Source of the DNA: LMUY01 sp964247705
Lineage (GTDB): Bacteria > Pseudomonadota > Alphaproteobacteria > Acetobacterales > Acetobacteraceae
NCBI GenBank assembly: GCA_964247705.1
Contig: CAXTVQ010000001.1
Location: forward strand, 1 to 64,000
Reading direction: 5' to 3'
Length of the DNA: 64,000 bases
The position numbers and the translations under genes were made by a program. The notes below the pieces were generated by a model. The model did not search any database and was not told the origin of the DNA. It saw only the letters and a program-made list of their open reading frames with translations. Below, piece by piece: positions 8,252 through 15,984 of this stretch. Each line of letters opens with the position of its first letter. Within the stretch, counting starts at the first letter, position 1.

Positions 8252-10351
8252 GTGGGCCTGGAAGGGTTTTTCAACCCGCGCTCGGTCGCCATCGTGGGCG
8301 CCTCGCCGGAGCGCACGAAGATCCGTGGCGCGCTGCTGCATCTGCTGCAGAAGAACGGCTACCCGGGCGCGATCTATCCGATCAATCCGAGTTACGGCGA
8401 GATTGACGGGTTGCGCTGCTACCCGAGCGCGGCGGCGATCGGCGAGGCGGTGGACCTGGCGTTGGTGGCGATCCCGGCGGGCGGCGTGTTGCCGGCATTG
8501 CAGGAGTGTGCGGCGGCGGGAGTGCGCCATGCGGTGATCATCTCGTCCGGGTTCGCGGAGGACGATGCGTCGCCACCGGAGCTGCAGGACAAGATCGCGG
8601 CGCTGGCCCGGTCCAGCGGCATGCGGATCTGCGGGCCGAATGCCGAGGGGTTCTACAACGAGCCGGCGCGCGTCACGGCGACGTTCAGCCCGGCGGTGGA
8701 GGGTTTGGACCCCGACCTGCCGGTTGCGACGTCCCGCCGGGTGGCGGTGGTGGCGCAGAGCGGGGGCATGGGGTTCGCGCTGTTCAACCGCGGGCGTGCG
8801 TTAGGGCTCGCCTTCTCCTCCGTGGTCAGCACCGGCAACGAGGCGGATTTGACGGTCGCCGACTTCCTGCAGCATGCGGCGGACGATGCGGATACCGGCG
8901 GCGTGCTGCTGTTCGTAGAGACGATCCGGGACCCGGTGAGGTTTCGCGCCGCCGCCGCGTCCGCTTTGGCGGCGGGCAAGCCGGTGGTGGCGATCAAGAT
9001 CGGCCGGTCGGCGGCGGGGCAGCTCGCGGCGGCATCCCATACGGCAGCACTGGCCGGGTGGGATGCGGGCTACGACGCGATGTTCCGGCGCTACGGCATC
9101 ACCGTGGCGGCCGATCTGGATGAGGCGCTGGCCGTGATGGGCGCGCTGATGACGAACCCGCCGGCGAGCGGCAACCGGGTGGCGATCCTGACCGTCTCCG
9201 GCGGTGCGGGCGCGCTGGCGGCGGACGCGCTCAGTGTGGCGGGGCTCGAGGTAGGGGCGTTGTCGGACGCGTCACAGGCGGCGATCCGGGCGTTCATCCC
9301 GTCCTACGGGTCGGCGCGCAACCCGGTAGACCTGACGGCGCAGGGGGCGCATGGCGGCGGCACGTTGCGGGCGACGGCGCTGCTGATGGACGACCCGGCG
9401 GTGGACATGATCGCGATCGTGACGTCGCTGGCCAACCCGGCGCGGGTCACGCTGGATGGGGCCGATCTGCGCGCGTTGATCGCGCAGCGGCGCAAGCCCG
9501 TGTTGATCTACAGCTACACGCTGCCGTCCGACCTGGGCCGCCGCGCGATCACGCAGGCGGGTGCGGTAGTGCTGCCGTCGATGACGCTGCTGGGCGCGGC
9601 GGGCCGTGCGCTGGCGCAGGCGCGGCCGGCGGTGGTGGCACCCGTGGCGCTCTCGGCGGATTTGGAGGCAAGGCTCGCGAAGGGTCCGTTGTCGGAGCAC
9701 GGGGCGAAGGCGTTGTTGGCAGCGTACGGGATCGCCGTTGCCCCGTCACGGCTGGTGACGGAGGCGGGCGGGCTCGACGAGGCCGCAGCGGCGCTCGGCT
9801 TTCCGCTGGCGCTGAAGATCCAGTCGCCGGACATCGTCCACAAGACGGAGGTTGAGGGCGTTCGCCTCGGGCTCGCCGACCGCGCTGCACTGCATGACGC
9901 CTACGAGGCCGTGCTGGACGCAGCGCGTCGCCATGCCCCTGCCGCGCGCATCGAGGGTGTGCTGCTGGAGCCGATGGCGGCCAAGGGGACCGAATGGATC
10001 GTGGGCGTAGTGCGCGACCCGGTCGCCGGCCCGGTGCTGACGGTAGGCGCCGGGGGGACGCAGGCGGAGCTGCTGCGGGACGTCGCGCACCGGGTGGCGC
10101 CGGTTGACGAGGCGGAGGCGGCGGCCATGTTGAATGAACTGCGTTCGGCCCCGCTGCTGCACGGGTTCCGCGGCCGGCCTGTGGCCGACGCACCGGCTTT
10201 GGCCCGGTTGATCGCCCAGGTGTCGGCGCTCGCGGCGGGCAGCGAGCGGATCATGGAACTCGAGTTGAACCCGGTCATCGTGCACGGCGCGGGACAGGGA
10301 TGCACCATTGCCGACGCGCTGGTGGCGCTTCGGCCAGAAGGAGAAGCCTAA
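8252..10351 (+). CDS. Acyl-CoA synthetase, ADP(NDP)-forming, fused alpha-beta type
   Basis: 699 residues. CoA-binding domain first (FFNPRSVAIVGASPERTKIRG), then the succinyl-CoA-synthetase-like ligase region with the phosphohistidine loop ASHTAALAG (His263), then an ATP-grasp domain from about residue 480 (GFPLALKIQSPDIVHKTE..GVRLGL). It would activate a carboxylate to its CoA thioester with ATP hydrolysed to ADP. GTG 8252 begins two bases after the preceding stop. Placement between two acyl-CoA dehydrogenases suggests it activates the substrate imported by the Liv-type transporter. Acetate and branched or aromatic acids are possible substrates. Confidence 0.88.
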   Translation: MGLEGFFNPRSVAIVGASPERTKIRGALLHLLQKNGYPGAIYPINPSYGEIDGLRCYPSAAAIGEAVDLALVAIPAGGVLPALQECAAAGVRHAVIISSGFAEDDASPPELQDKIAALARSSGMRICGPNAEGFYNEPARVTATFSPAVEGLDPDLPVATSRRVAVVAQSGGMGFALFNRGRALGLAFSSVVSTGNEADLTVADFLQHAADDADTGGVLLFVETIRDPVRFRAAAASALAAGKPVVAIKIGRSAAGQLAAASHTAALAGWDAGYDAMFRRYGITVAADLDEALAVMGALMTNPPASGNRVAILTVSGGAGALAADALSVAGLEVGALSDASQAAIRAFIPSYGSARNPVDLTAQGAHGGGTLRATALLMDDPAVDMIAIVTSLANPARVTLDGADLRALIAQRRKPVLIYSYTLPSDLGRRAITQAGAVVLPSMTLLGAAGRALAQARPAVVAPVALSADLEARLAKGPLSEHGAKALLAAYGIAVAPSRLVTEAGGLDEAAAALGFPLALKIQSPDIVHKTEVEGVRLGLADRAALHDAYEAVLDAARRHAPAARIEGVLLEPMAAKGTEWIVGVVRDPVAGPVLTVGAGGTQAELLRDVAHRVAPVDEAEAAAMLNELRSAPLLHGFRGRPVADAPALARLIAQVSALAAGSERIMELELNPVIVHGAGQGCTIADALVALRPEGEA

Positions 10352-10353
10352 CC

Positions 10354-11514
10354 ATGCAAGCACTGGCATTCGCCGCCCCGCCTGCCCGCTCGGACGCGAC
10401 CGAGTCGTTGCGGGGCGAGGTCCGCGCCTTCCTCGCCGAGGAGTTGCGGGACCGCACGCCGCAACAGCGCGCTGCCTCCTGGAGCGGGAGGGACCGCGGG
10501 TTCAGCCAGAAGATGGGCCGGAAAGGCTGGATCGGCATGACGTGGCCGAAGCAGTACGGCGGGCACGAGCGCTCCGCCCTCGAGCGCTACGTGGTGCTGG
10601 AGGAGATGCTCGCAGCCGGGGCGCCGGTCGGCCACCACTGGGTCGCGGACCGGCAGAGCGGCCCCAACATCCTGCGTAACGGCACGGAGGAGCAGCGGCA
10701 GGCGATCCTGCCCCGCATCGCGGCCGGCGACTGCTCGTTCTGCATCGGCATGAGCGAGCCCGATTCCGGTTCGGACCTGGCCGCGGCACGCACCCGGGCG
10801 CAGCAGGTGCAGGGCGGCTGGCTGGTGAACGGGACCAAGGTGTGGACGTCGGGCGCGCACGATGCCGACTACATGATCCTGTTCTGCCGCACCGGCGAGA
10901 AGACGGACGACCGGCACGCCGGCGCCAGCCAATTCCTGGTGGACATGGCGAAGGCGCGGCAGTCCGGCATGACGGTGCGGCCGATCATCGACATGCGCGG
11001 CGAGCACCATTTCAACGAGGTGGCAATCGAGGACCTGCTGCTGCCGGAGGACTCCGTGCTCGGCAAGGAGGGTGAGGGCTGGAAGCAGGTCACCAGCGAA
11101 CTGGCCTACGAGCGCAGTGGGCCGGACCGGTTCCTCTCGGCGTTCACGTTGCTGACGGAAACGGTGCGGGCACTCGGGCCGGATGCGCCGGAGCGGGCGG
11201 CGGTGGCGATCGGGCGGCTGACCAGCCACACCATGGCGCTGCGGCGCTTGTCCCGCTCCATCGCCGGCATGCTGCAGGCGGGGGAGGACCCGGCTTTGCA
11301 GGCGTCGCTGGTGAAGGACCTCGGCAACGTGCTGGAGCAGGAGACGGCCGAGGTCGTGCGCCTGCTGATCGACGTGGAGCCACAGGACGAGTCGGACGAA
11401 CCACTGACGGCGGTGCTGGCGCACATGATCCTGACGGCGCCGTCGTTCTCGCTGCGCGGCGGCACGCGGGAGATCCTGCGCGGGATGATCGCGCGGGGGC
11501 TCGGCCTGCGATGA
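10354..11514 (+). CDS. Acyl-CoA dehydrogenase, full-length FAD subunit
   Basis: 386 residues from ATG 10354, which has AGAAGGAG upstream; an earlier in-frame start would overlap the ligase gene. Residues 130-170 contain the canonical CIGMSEPDSGSD flavin-loop and NGTKVWTSGAHDADY. The C-terminus SLRGGTREILRGMIARGLGL is the usual FAD-contacting end. It oxidises an acyl-CoA to the enoyl-CoA and passes electrons to ETF (family knowledge). It probably pairs with the shorter dehydrogenase at 7234. Its stop overlaps the hydratase start (ATGA). Confidence 0.9.
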   Translation: MQALAFAAPPARSDATESLRGEVRAFLAEELRDRTPQQRAASWSGRDRGFSQKMGRKGWIGMTWPKQYGGHERSALERYVVLEEMLAAGAPVGHHWVADRQSGPNILRNGTEEQRQAILPRIAAGDCSFCIGMSEPDSGSDLAAARTRAQQVQGGWLVNGTKVWTSGAHDADYMILFCRTGEKTDDRHAGASQFLVDMAKARQSGMTVRPIIDMRGEHHFNEVAIEDLLLPEDSVLGKEGEGWKQVTSELAYERSGPDRFLSAFTLLTETVRALGPDAPERAAVAIGRLTSHTMALRRLSRSIAGMLQAGEDPALQASLVKDLGNVLEQETAEVVRLLIDVEPQDESDEPLTAVLAHMILTAPSFSLRGGTREILRGMIARGLGLR

Positions 11515-12281
11515 GCGACGTCATCAGCACCACCGTGGGCCATGTCGGAATCGCCGAGATCAACCGGGCGCCCAACAACTTCTTCGACAAGGAGCTGATC
11601 GGCGACATAGGCGACGCCTTCGACGCGTTCGAGGCGGCGGGCATGCGGGCGATCGTGCTGTGCGCGGCGGGGAAGAACTTCTGCGCCGGGGCGAACTTCA
11701 GCCGTCCGGCGGGGGAGACGGTGGGGCCCTCCAAGGACCGCGGGACCGACCACCTGTACAAGCAGGCGGTGCGGCTGTTCCGCTGCAAGCTGCCGATCGT
11801 GGCGGCGGTGCAAGGGGCGGCGGTGGGCGGCGGTTTGGGATTGGCGATGATGGCCGATTTCCGCGTGGCCGACGCGACGTCCCGGTTCACTGCGAACTTC
11901 AACCGGCTGGGCTTCCATCCGGGGTTCGGGCTGAGCGTGACGTTGCCGCGGGCGATCGGGGAGCAGCAGGCGGCGCTGCTGTTCTACACCGGGCGCCGGC
12001 TTACGGGGGCGGAGGCGCAGGCGATCGGGCTGGCGGATGTATTGGCGCCGGAAGGCGGGCTGCGGGAGGCGGCGTTGGCGCTGGCGACCGAGATCGCGCA
12101 GTCCGCTCCGCTGGCGGTGCAGTCGACGCGGGCGACGATGCGTGCGGGGCTGGCCGATGCGGTGGAGGAGGCGACCAACCACGAGTTGGAGGAGCAGCAG
12201 AAGCAGTTGGCCACGGCGGACTTCCAGGAGGGGGTGAAGGCGATGGCGGAGCGGCGCTTGCCGGTGTTTTCCGGGCGTTAG
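11511..12281 (+). CDS. Enoyl-CoA hydratase/isomerase family protein
   Basis: 256 residues, standard crotonase size. LCAAGKNFCAGANF (near residue 50) and QGAAVGGGLGLAMMADFRVAD (near 105) are the two oxyanion-hole segments. The acidic residue usually found after GGGLG is not obvious, so hydratase and other crotonase activities remain possible. It is the last gene of the operon, starting in an ATGA overlap with the dehydrogenase. In the inferred route it would hydrate the enoyl-CoA made by the two dehydrogenases. No thiolase is present in the window, so the final cleavage must be encoded elsewhere. Confidence 0.88.
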   Translation: MSDVISTTVGHVGIAEINRAPNNFFDKELIGDIGDAFDAFEAAGMRAIVLCAAGKNFCAGANFSRPAGETVGPSKDRGTDHLYKQAVRLFRCKLPIVAAVQGAAVGGGLGLAMMADFRVADATSRFTANFNRLGFHPGFGLSVTLPRAIGEQQAALLFYTGRRLTGAEAQAIGLADVLAPEGGLREAALALATEIAQSAPLAVQSTRATMRAGLADAVEEATNHELEEQQKQLATADFQEGVKAMAERRLPVFSGR

Positions 12282-12290
12282 CTGCAGGCC

Positions 12291-13217
12291 TCACCCCGGC
12301 CCTCTCCCGTGGAGCACGGGAGAGGGAGCCGTGCGTCGGAGCGCTGCGACGAGCAGGGCGAATGCCGGCGTGGGCTGGCGGCTGGTTGGGTAGTAGAGGT
12401 GATAGCCTGGATAGGGCGGACACCAATCGGCCAGAACGCGGATCAGCCGTCCGTCCGCCAACTCGTCCGCGACCGTGTCCTCGGGGAGATAGGCCAGGCC
12501 GAAGCCGGCCAGTGCCGCGTCGCGCATCGGGACGGTGCCGTTGAAGGTCAGTTGCCCTTCCACTCTCACGCGCACCTCCCTGCCCTTCTTCTCGAACTCC
12601 CACGCATAAAGCCCGCCATGCGTCGGCAGGCGCAGGTTGATGCAGCGGTGCGCGGTCAGGTCCTGGGGGGTCCGTGGTTTCGCGCGGGCTTCGAAGTAGG
12701 ACGGTGCCGCAACGACGGCGGAGCGCAGGTCGGGGCCGATGCGGATGGCGACCATGTCCTTGGCGACCAGCTCGCCCGTGCGGATGCCGGCATCCAGGCC
12801 CTCGGCGGCGATATCGGTCAGGCCGTAGTCGATGACGATCTCCACCTTGATGTCCGGGTAGTCCGGCAAGAGGCGCTGCAAAGCGGGCCACAGCACGGCG
12901 CGGACGGCGTGATCGTGCGCGGTGATGCGGATCGTGCCGGCAGGTTTGTCACGCAGGGAGCTGAGCGCGGCCAGCTCCGCCTCGATCTCGGCGAACCTGG
13001 GTGCGGCAGTCTGCAGAAGGCGTTCGCCGGCTTCGGTCGGGGCCACGCTGCGGGTCGTGCGGGTGAGCAGGCGGAGGCCGAGCCGGGTCTCGAGGCCGCG
13101 CACGGTCTGGCTCAGCGCCGACTGAGAGACGCCGAGCTGGGCCGCGGCGCGGGTGAAGCTGCGCTCCCGGGCGACGGCGAGGAAGGCGGCGATGTCGTCG
13201 AGGCGGCTGCCGGGCAT
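12291..13217 (-). CDS. LysR-family transcriptional regulator
   Basis: 308 residues. The N-terminal winged helix-turn-helix (residues 1-60: DDIAAFLAVARERSFTRAAA, QLGVSQSALSQTVRGLE, GLRLLTRTTRSVAPTEAG) is textbook LysR. The rest is the periplasmic-binding-like effector domain ending YYPTSRQPTPAFALLVAALR. It is divergent from the cupin operon, with only 100 bases between the starts and a TTAGA-N6-TCTAA inverted repeat there. It is therefore probably the autoregulated activator or repressor of the cupin/tautomerase/SDR/exporter operon. The effector is unknown. Confidence 0.92.
   Translation of the reverse strand: MPGSRLDDIAAFLAVARERSFTRAAAQLGVSQSALSQTVRGLETRLGLRLLTRTTRSVAPTEAGERLLQTAAPRFAEIEAELAALSSLRDKPAGTIRITAHDHAVRAVLWPALQRLLPDYPDIKVEIVIDYGLTDIAAEGLDAGIRTGELVAKDMVAIRIGPDLRSAVVAAPSYFEARAKPRTPQDLTAHRCINLRLPTHGGLYAWEFEKKGREVRVRVEGQLTFNGTVPMRDAALAGFGLAYLPEDTVADELADGRLIRVLADWCPPYPGYHLYYPTSRQPTPAFALLVAALRRTAPSPVLHGRGPG
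12300..12326. terminator. Candidate bidirectional terminator between hydratase and lysR
   Basis: A perfect 11-base inverted repeat (CCCTCTCCCGT and its complement) with a five-base loop sits at the convergent ends of the hydratase and the LysR gene. The right arm overlaps the end of lysR. There is no T-run, so intrinsic termination is uncertain. The sequence belongs to a C/T-rich hairpin type seen in several intergenic spaces of this window. Confidence 0.5.
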
Positions 13218-13220
13218 TGA

Positions 13221-13260
13221 TTAGACACGCTTCTAACTGCTTGCGGATGATAGCGTCTAA
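13221..13260. promoter_or_regulatory. Candidate LysR operator between lysR and the cupin gene
   Basis: TTAGA (13221-13225), six bases, then TCTAA (13232-13236) form a perfect inverted repeat immediately outside the lysR start. A further GTCTAA half-site ends at 13260. Two or three dyad half-sites in the divergent space are what LysR proteins typically bind. This is inferred from position and symmetry only. Confidence 0.5.
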
Positions 13261-13317
13261 TCACCCGGGTCGGCACCGCCTACATCCCCGTCATCGCAAT
13301 GCGGCGGAGGTAAGGTC

Positions 13318-13713
13318 ATGGACATCAAGCGAGCAGGCAGTCAGCCGTCCGGCAAGGGGCCGGCGGAGTGGTTCACCGGGACCGTCCGCATCGACCCGCT
13401 GTTCACGGCGCCGGACCCGGCGCGGGTGGGCGGTGCGCTCGTCACGTTCGAGCCGGGTGCGCGGACGGCGTGGCACACGCATCCGTTCGGTCAGACGCTG
13501 GTGGTGACGGCCGGGTGCGGCTGGACGCAGCGCGAGGGCGGGCCGGTGGAGGAGATCCGGCCGGGGGACGTGGTGTGGTTCGCGCCCGGCGAGAAGCATT
13601 GGCATGGCGCCGCCGCGACCACGGCGATGAGCCACATCGCGATCCAGGAGCGGCTGAACGGGTCGCCCGTGGAGTGGATGGAGAAGGTCAGCGACGAACA
13701 GTACCGCCGCTGA
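13318..13713 (+). CDS. Cupin metalloprotein, hydroxynitrile-lyase-like (GtHNL/AcHNL type)
   Basis: 131 residues, a single cupin barrel. Motif 1 gives His53, His55 and Gln59 (TAWHTHPFGQT); motif 2 gives His94 (PGEKHWHGA). These match the manganese ligands I recall for the bacterial cupin (R)-hydroxynitrile lyase from Granulicella tundricola, and Ala40, Val42 and Gln110 also match its active-site wall. The termini (MDIKR.GSQ and SDEQYRR) fit that family too. Members were found by activity on cyanohydrins, but natural roles are unknown, and related proteins are annotated as carboxymuconolactone-decarboxylase-like. GGAGG lies before ATG 13318. It is first in the LysR-controlled operon. Confidence 0.85.
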   Translation: MDIKRAGSQPSGKGPAEWFTGTVRIDPLFTAPDPARVGGALVTFEPGARTAWHTHPFGQTLVVTAGCGWTQREGGPVEEIRPGDVVWFAPGEKHWHGAAATTAMSHIAIQERLNGSPVEWMEKVSDEQYRR

Positions 13714-13735
13714 TCACAAGGGAACAGGAGCAGCC

Positions 13736-13993
13736 ATGCCGCACATCATCCTGAAGCTGCAGACCGGCCGGACGGCGCTGCAGAAGCGGGCCATCGCCGA
13801 CGCGCTGACGCAAGCGCTGATGGCGACGGCCGGGTGCGGCGAGGACGCCGTTTCGGTCGGGATCGAGGACGTCGCGGCGGAGGATTGGGTCGCGACGGTC
13901 TACCGGCCCGACATCATGGGGCGGGCAGACACGCTCGTTAAAAAGCCGGGCTACGACCCGCTGGTCAAGAAGCCGGGCTACGACCCGCTCTGA
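13736..13993 (+). CDS. Small tautomerase (4-oxalocrotonate tautomerase superfamily) with duplicated tail
   Basis: 85 residues. The initiator Met is followed by Pro2, the catalytic N-terminal proline of this superfamily, and TGRTALQKRAIADALTQAL is the typical first helix. The tail LVKKPGYDP is present twice in direct succession (codons 67-75 and 76-84), so the protein is about nine residues longer than expected for relatives such as PptA. The two DNA copies differ only at synonymous third positions. It likely tautomerises a keto-enol intermediate produced or used with the neighbouring cupin and SDR enzymes (inference). AACAGGAG precedes the start. Confidence 0.82.
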   Translation: MPHIILKLQTGRTALQKRAIADALTQALMATAGCGEDAVSVGIEDVAAEDWVATVYRPDIMGRADTLVKKPGYDPLVKKPGYDPL

Positions 13994-14009
13994 ACGAAAG
14001 TGACACACG

Positions 14010-14768
14010 ATGACACCGAGTTATGACTTCGAAGGCCAGGTGGCGCTCGTCACCGGGGCCAGCTCCGGGATGGGGCTCGCGACGGCACGGGCGTTTGCCG
14101 AAGCGGGTGCCGCCGTCGTGCTGGCCGACATCGACGCGCAGGCGGTGCAGCAGGCGAGCGGGCGGTTGAACGAGGCGGGCCACCGGACGATCGCCGTGAC
14201 GTGCGACGTGACCGACGAGGCGCAGGCGGCCGCGATGGTGGCAAGGGCCGTCAGCGCGTTCGGCCGGCTGGACATGGCCTACAACAACGCCGGCATCCTG
14301 GGCCCGATGGGCGACGTGACGGACGAGACGGCGGAGGCGTTCGACGGGGTGAATGCGGTCAACCTGCGCGGCGTTTGGACCTGCATGAAGCATGAGTTGC
14401 TGCAGATGCGCAAACAGGGCAGCGGCGCGATCGTCAACTGCTCCTCGCTCGGCGGGCTGGTGGGGTTGCCGGGCCGCGCGGCCTACCACGCGAGCAAGCA
14501 TGGCGTGATCGGGCTGACCAAAAGTGCCGCGCTGGATTACGCGACGAAGGGCATCCGGGTGAACGCCGTGTGCCCCGGCTGCATCGACACGCCGATGGGC
14601 GACGCGATCGACCCGGCCGCGATGGCGGAGTTCCTGAAGGACCAGCCGATCGGGCGAATGGGCCGCTCCGAGGAGGTCGCAGCGGCGGTGTTGTGGCTAT
14701 GCAGCCCCGGGGCGAGCTTCGTGCTCGGCGTGGCACTGCCGGTGGATGGAGGCTTCACTGCGCACTGA
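14010..14768 (+). CDS. SDR-family oxidoreductase (classical)
   Basis: 252 residues. TGASSGMGLATA (residues 15-26) is the NAD(P)-binding motif, NNAGIL lies near residue 92, and the catalytic Ser-Tyr-Lys set is in NCSSLGG and YHASKHG. The aspartate in VVLADID after the second strand favours NAD(H) over NADP(H) (family rule). It ends with the VDGGFTAH tail common in 3-oxoacyl-reductase-like SDRs. It overlaps the MFS gene by 23 bases, so the two are coupled. It belongs to the cupin operon; the alcohol or ketone substrate is unknown. Confidence 0.9.
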   Translation: MTPSYDFEGQVALVTGASSGMGLATARAFAEAGAAVVLADIDAQAVQQASGRLNEAGHRTIAVTCDVTDEAQAAAMVARAVSAFGRLDMAYNNAGILGPMGDVTDETAEAFDGVNAVNLRGVWTCMKHELLQMRKQGSGAIVNCSSLGGLVGLPGRAAYHASKHGVIGLTKSAALDYATKGIRVNAVCPGCIDTPMGDAIDPAAMAEFLKDQPIGRMGRSEEVAAAVLWLCSPGASFVLGVALPVDGGFTAH

Positions 14769-15984
14769 GGCCGTCGCGGCGGCGTTGCCGGATGAGGGGC
14801 AAGGCTGGCGCGTGCTTGCGGTGCTGAGCGCGTTGCTGGCCTTCGCCTCGATCTCGACCGATTTCTACCTGCCGGCGTTGCCGACGATGGCGGTGTCGCT
14901 GCGGTCGGATCCGGGCACGGTCGACTTCACCATCTCCGGTTACCTGATCGGCTTCAGCCTCGGGCAGTTGTTGTGGGGGCCGGTTGGCGACCGGTATGGC
15001 CGGCGTGGGCCGGTTGCAGTCGGGCTGGTGCTGTTCGTGATCGGCTCCGCCGGGTGCGGCTTGGCGGGGAGCGCGGGTGCGATGATCGCCTGGCGCGTGG
15101 TGCAGGCGCTGGGGGCTTGCGCGAGCGTGGTGCTGGGCCGCGCCATGGTGCGCGACCTGTATGCCGGCGACCGGGCGGCGCAGGTGATGTCCACGCTGAT
15201 GATGGTGATGGCGATCGCCCCGCTGCTCGGGCCGGTGCTGGGTGGGCAAATCCTGGCGGTGGCCGGGTGGCGGGCGATCTTCTGGACGCTGGTCGGGGTG
15301 GGCGTGTTGACGCTGGGGGCGCTGTCCACGCTGCCCGACACGCTGCCGCCCGGGCGGCGCAATGCCGAGCCGTTGTGGGCGGCGTTCGCGCGCTACGGCG
15401 GGCTGCTGCGGCAGCGGCGGCTGCTCGGCCTCATGGGGATCGCCGGGTGCTTCTTCGGCGGCACCTTCGCCTACATCGCCGGGTCGCCGTTCGCCTATAT
15501 CGGCTACCACCATCTGGCGCCGCAATATTACGGGCTGCTGTTCGGGGCCGGGATCGTCGGGCTGATGGTGCTGAACTTCGTCAACGTGCGCCTGGTGATG
15601 CGGCTCGGCAGCGAGCGGTTGTTGCGGGCGGGAAACTGGCTGGCGGCGGTGGCGGGCGTTGCGCTGGCGATCGATGCGGGCACGGGCTTCGGCGGGCTGG
15701 CCGGGCTGGTGGCGCCGCTGTTCCTGTTCGTGTCGGCGACGGGGCTGATTTCCGCCAACGCGGTGGCGGGGGCGCTTGCGGAGCATCCGGGCCAGGCAGG
15801 GGCGGTGTCCGCGCTGTTCGGGACGATCCAGTACGGCACGGGGATCCTGGGGTCGGCGCTGGTCGGCGTGCTGGCGGACGGGACGCCGTGGCCGATGGGC
15901 GCCGTGGTCGGAGCATTCGGCATCGGCGGGTTGGTCTGTGCGCGTTTGCTCAAGGGCGAACCAGAAACGGGGAGGCAGTCATGA
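14746..15984 (+). CDS. MFS drug exporter, Bcr/CflA family
   Basis: 412 residues with about twelve hydrophobic segments. FASISTDFYLPALPTM after the first membrane segment and GQLLWGPVGDRYGRRGP in the first cytoplasmic loop are characteristic of Bcr/CflA (DHA1) exporters, as is the R..QALGAC..VVLGRAMVRDLY stretch. It would export a small hydrophobic compound by proton antiport. Its place between two SDR genes under a LysR regulator suggests efflux of a substrate, product or toxic intermediate of this operon. The ATG at 14746 lies inside the preceding SDR gene; the next SDR starts in an ATGA overlap. Confidence 0.88.
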   Translation: MEASLRTEAVAAALPDEGQGWRVLAVLSALLAFASISTDFYLPALPTMAVSLRSDPGTVDFTISGYLIGFSLGQLLWGPVGDRYGRRGPVAVGLVLFVIGSAGCGLAGSAGAMIAWRVVQALGACASVVLGRAMVRDLYAGDRAAQVMSTLMMVMAIAPLLGPVLGGQILAVAGWRAIFWTLVGVGVLTLGALSTLPDTLPPGRRNAEPLWAAFARYGGLLRQRRLLGLMGIAGCFFGGTFAYIAGSPFAYIGYHHLAPQYYGLLFGAGIVGLMVLNFVNVRLVMRLGSERLLRAGNWLAAVAGVALAIDAGTGFGGLAGLVAPLFLFVSATGLISANAVAGALAEHPGQAGAVSALFGTIQYGTGILGSALVGVLADGTPWPMGAVVGAFGIGGLVCARLLKGEPETGRQS

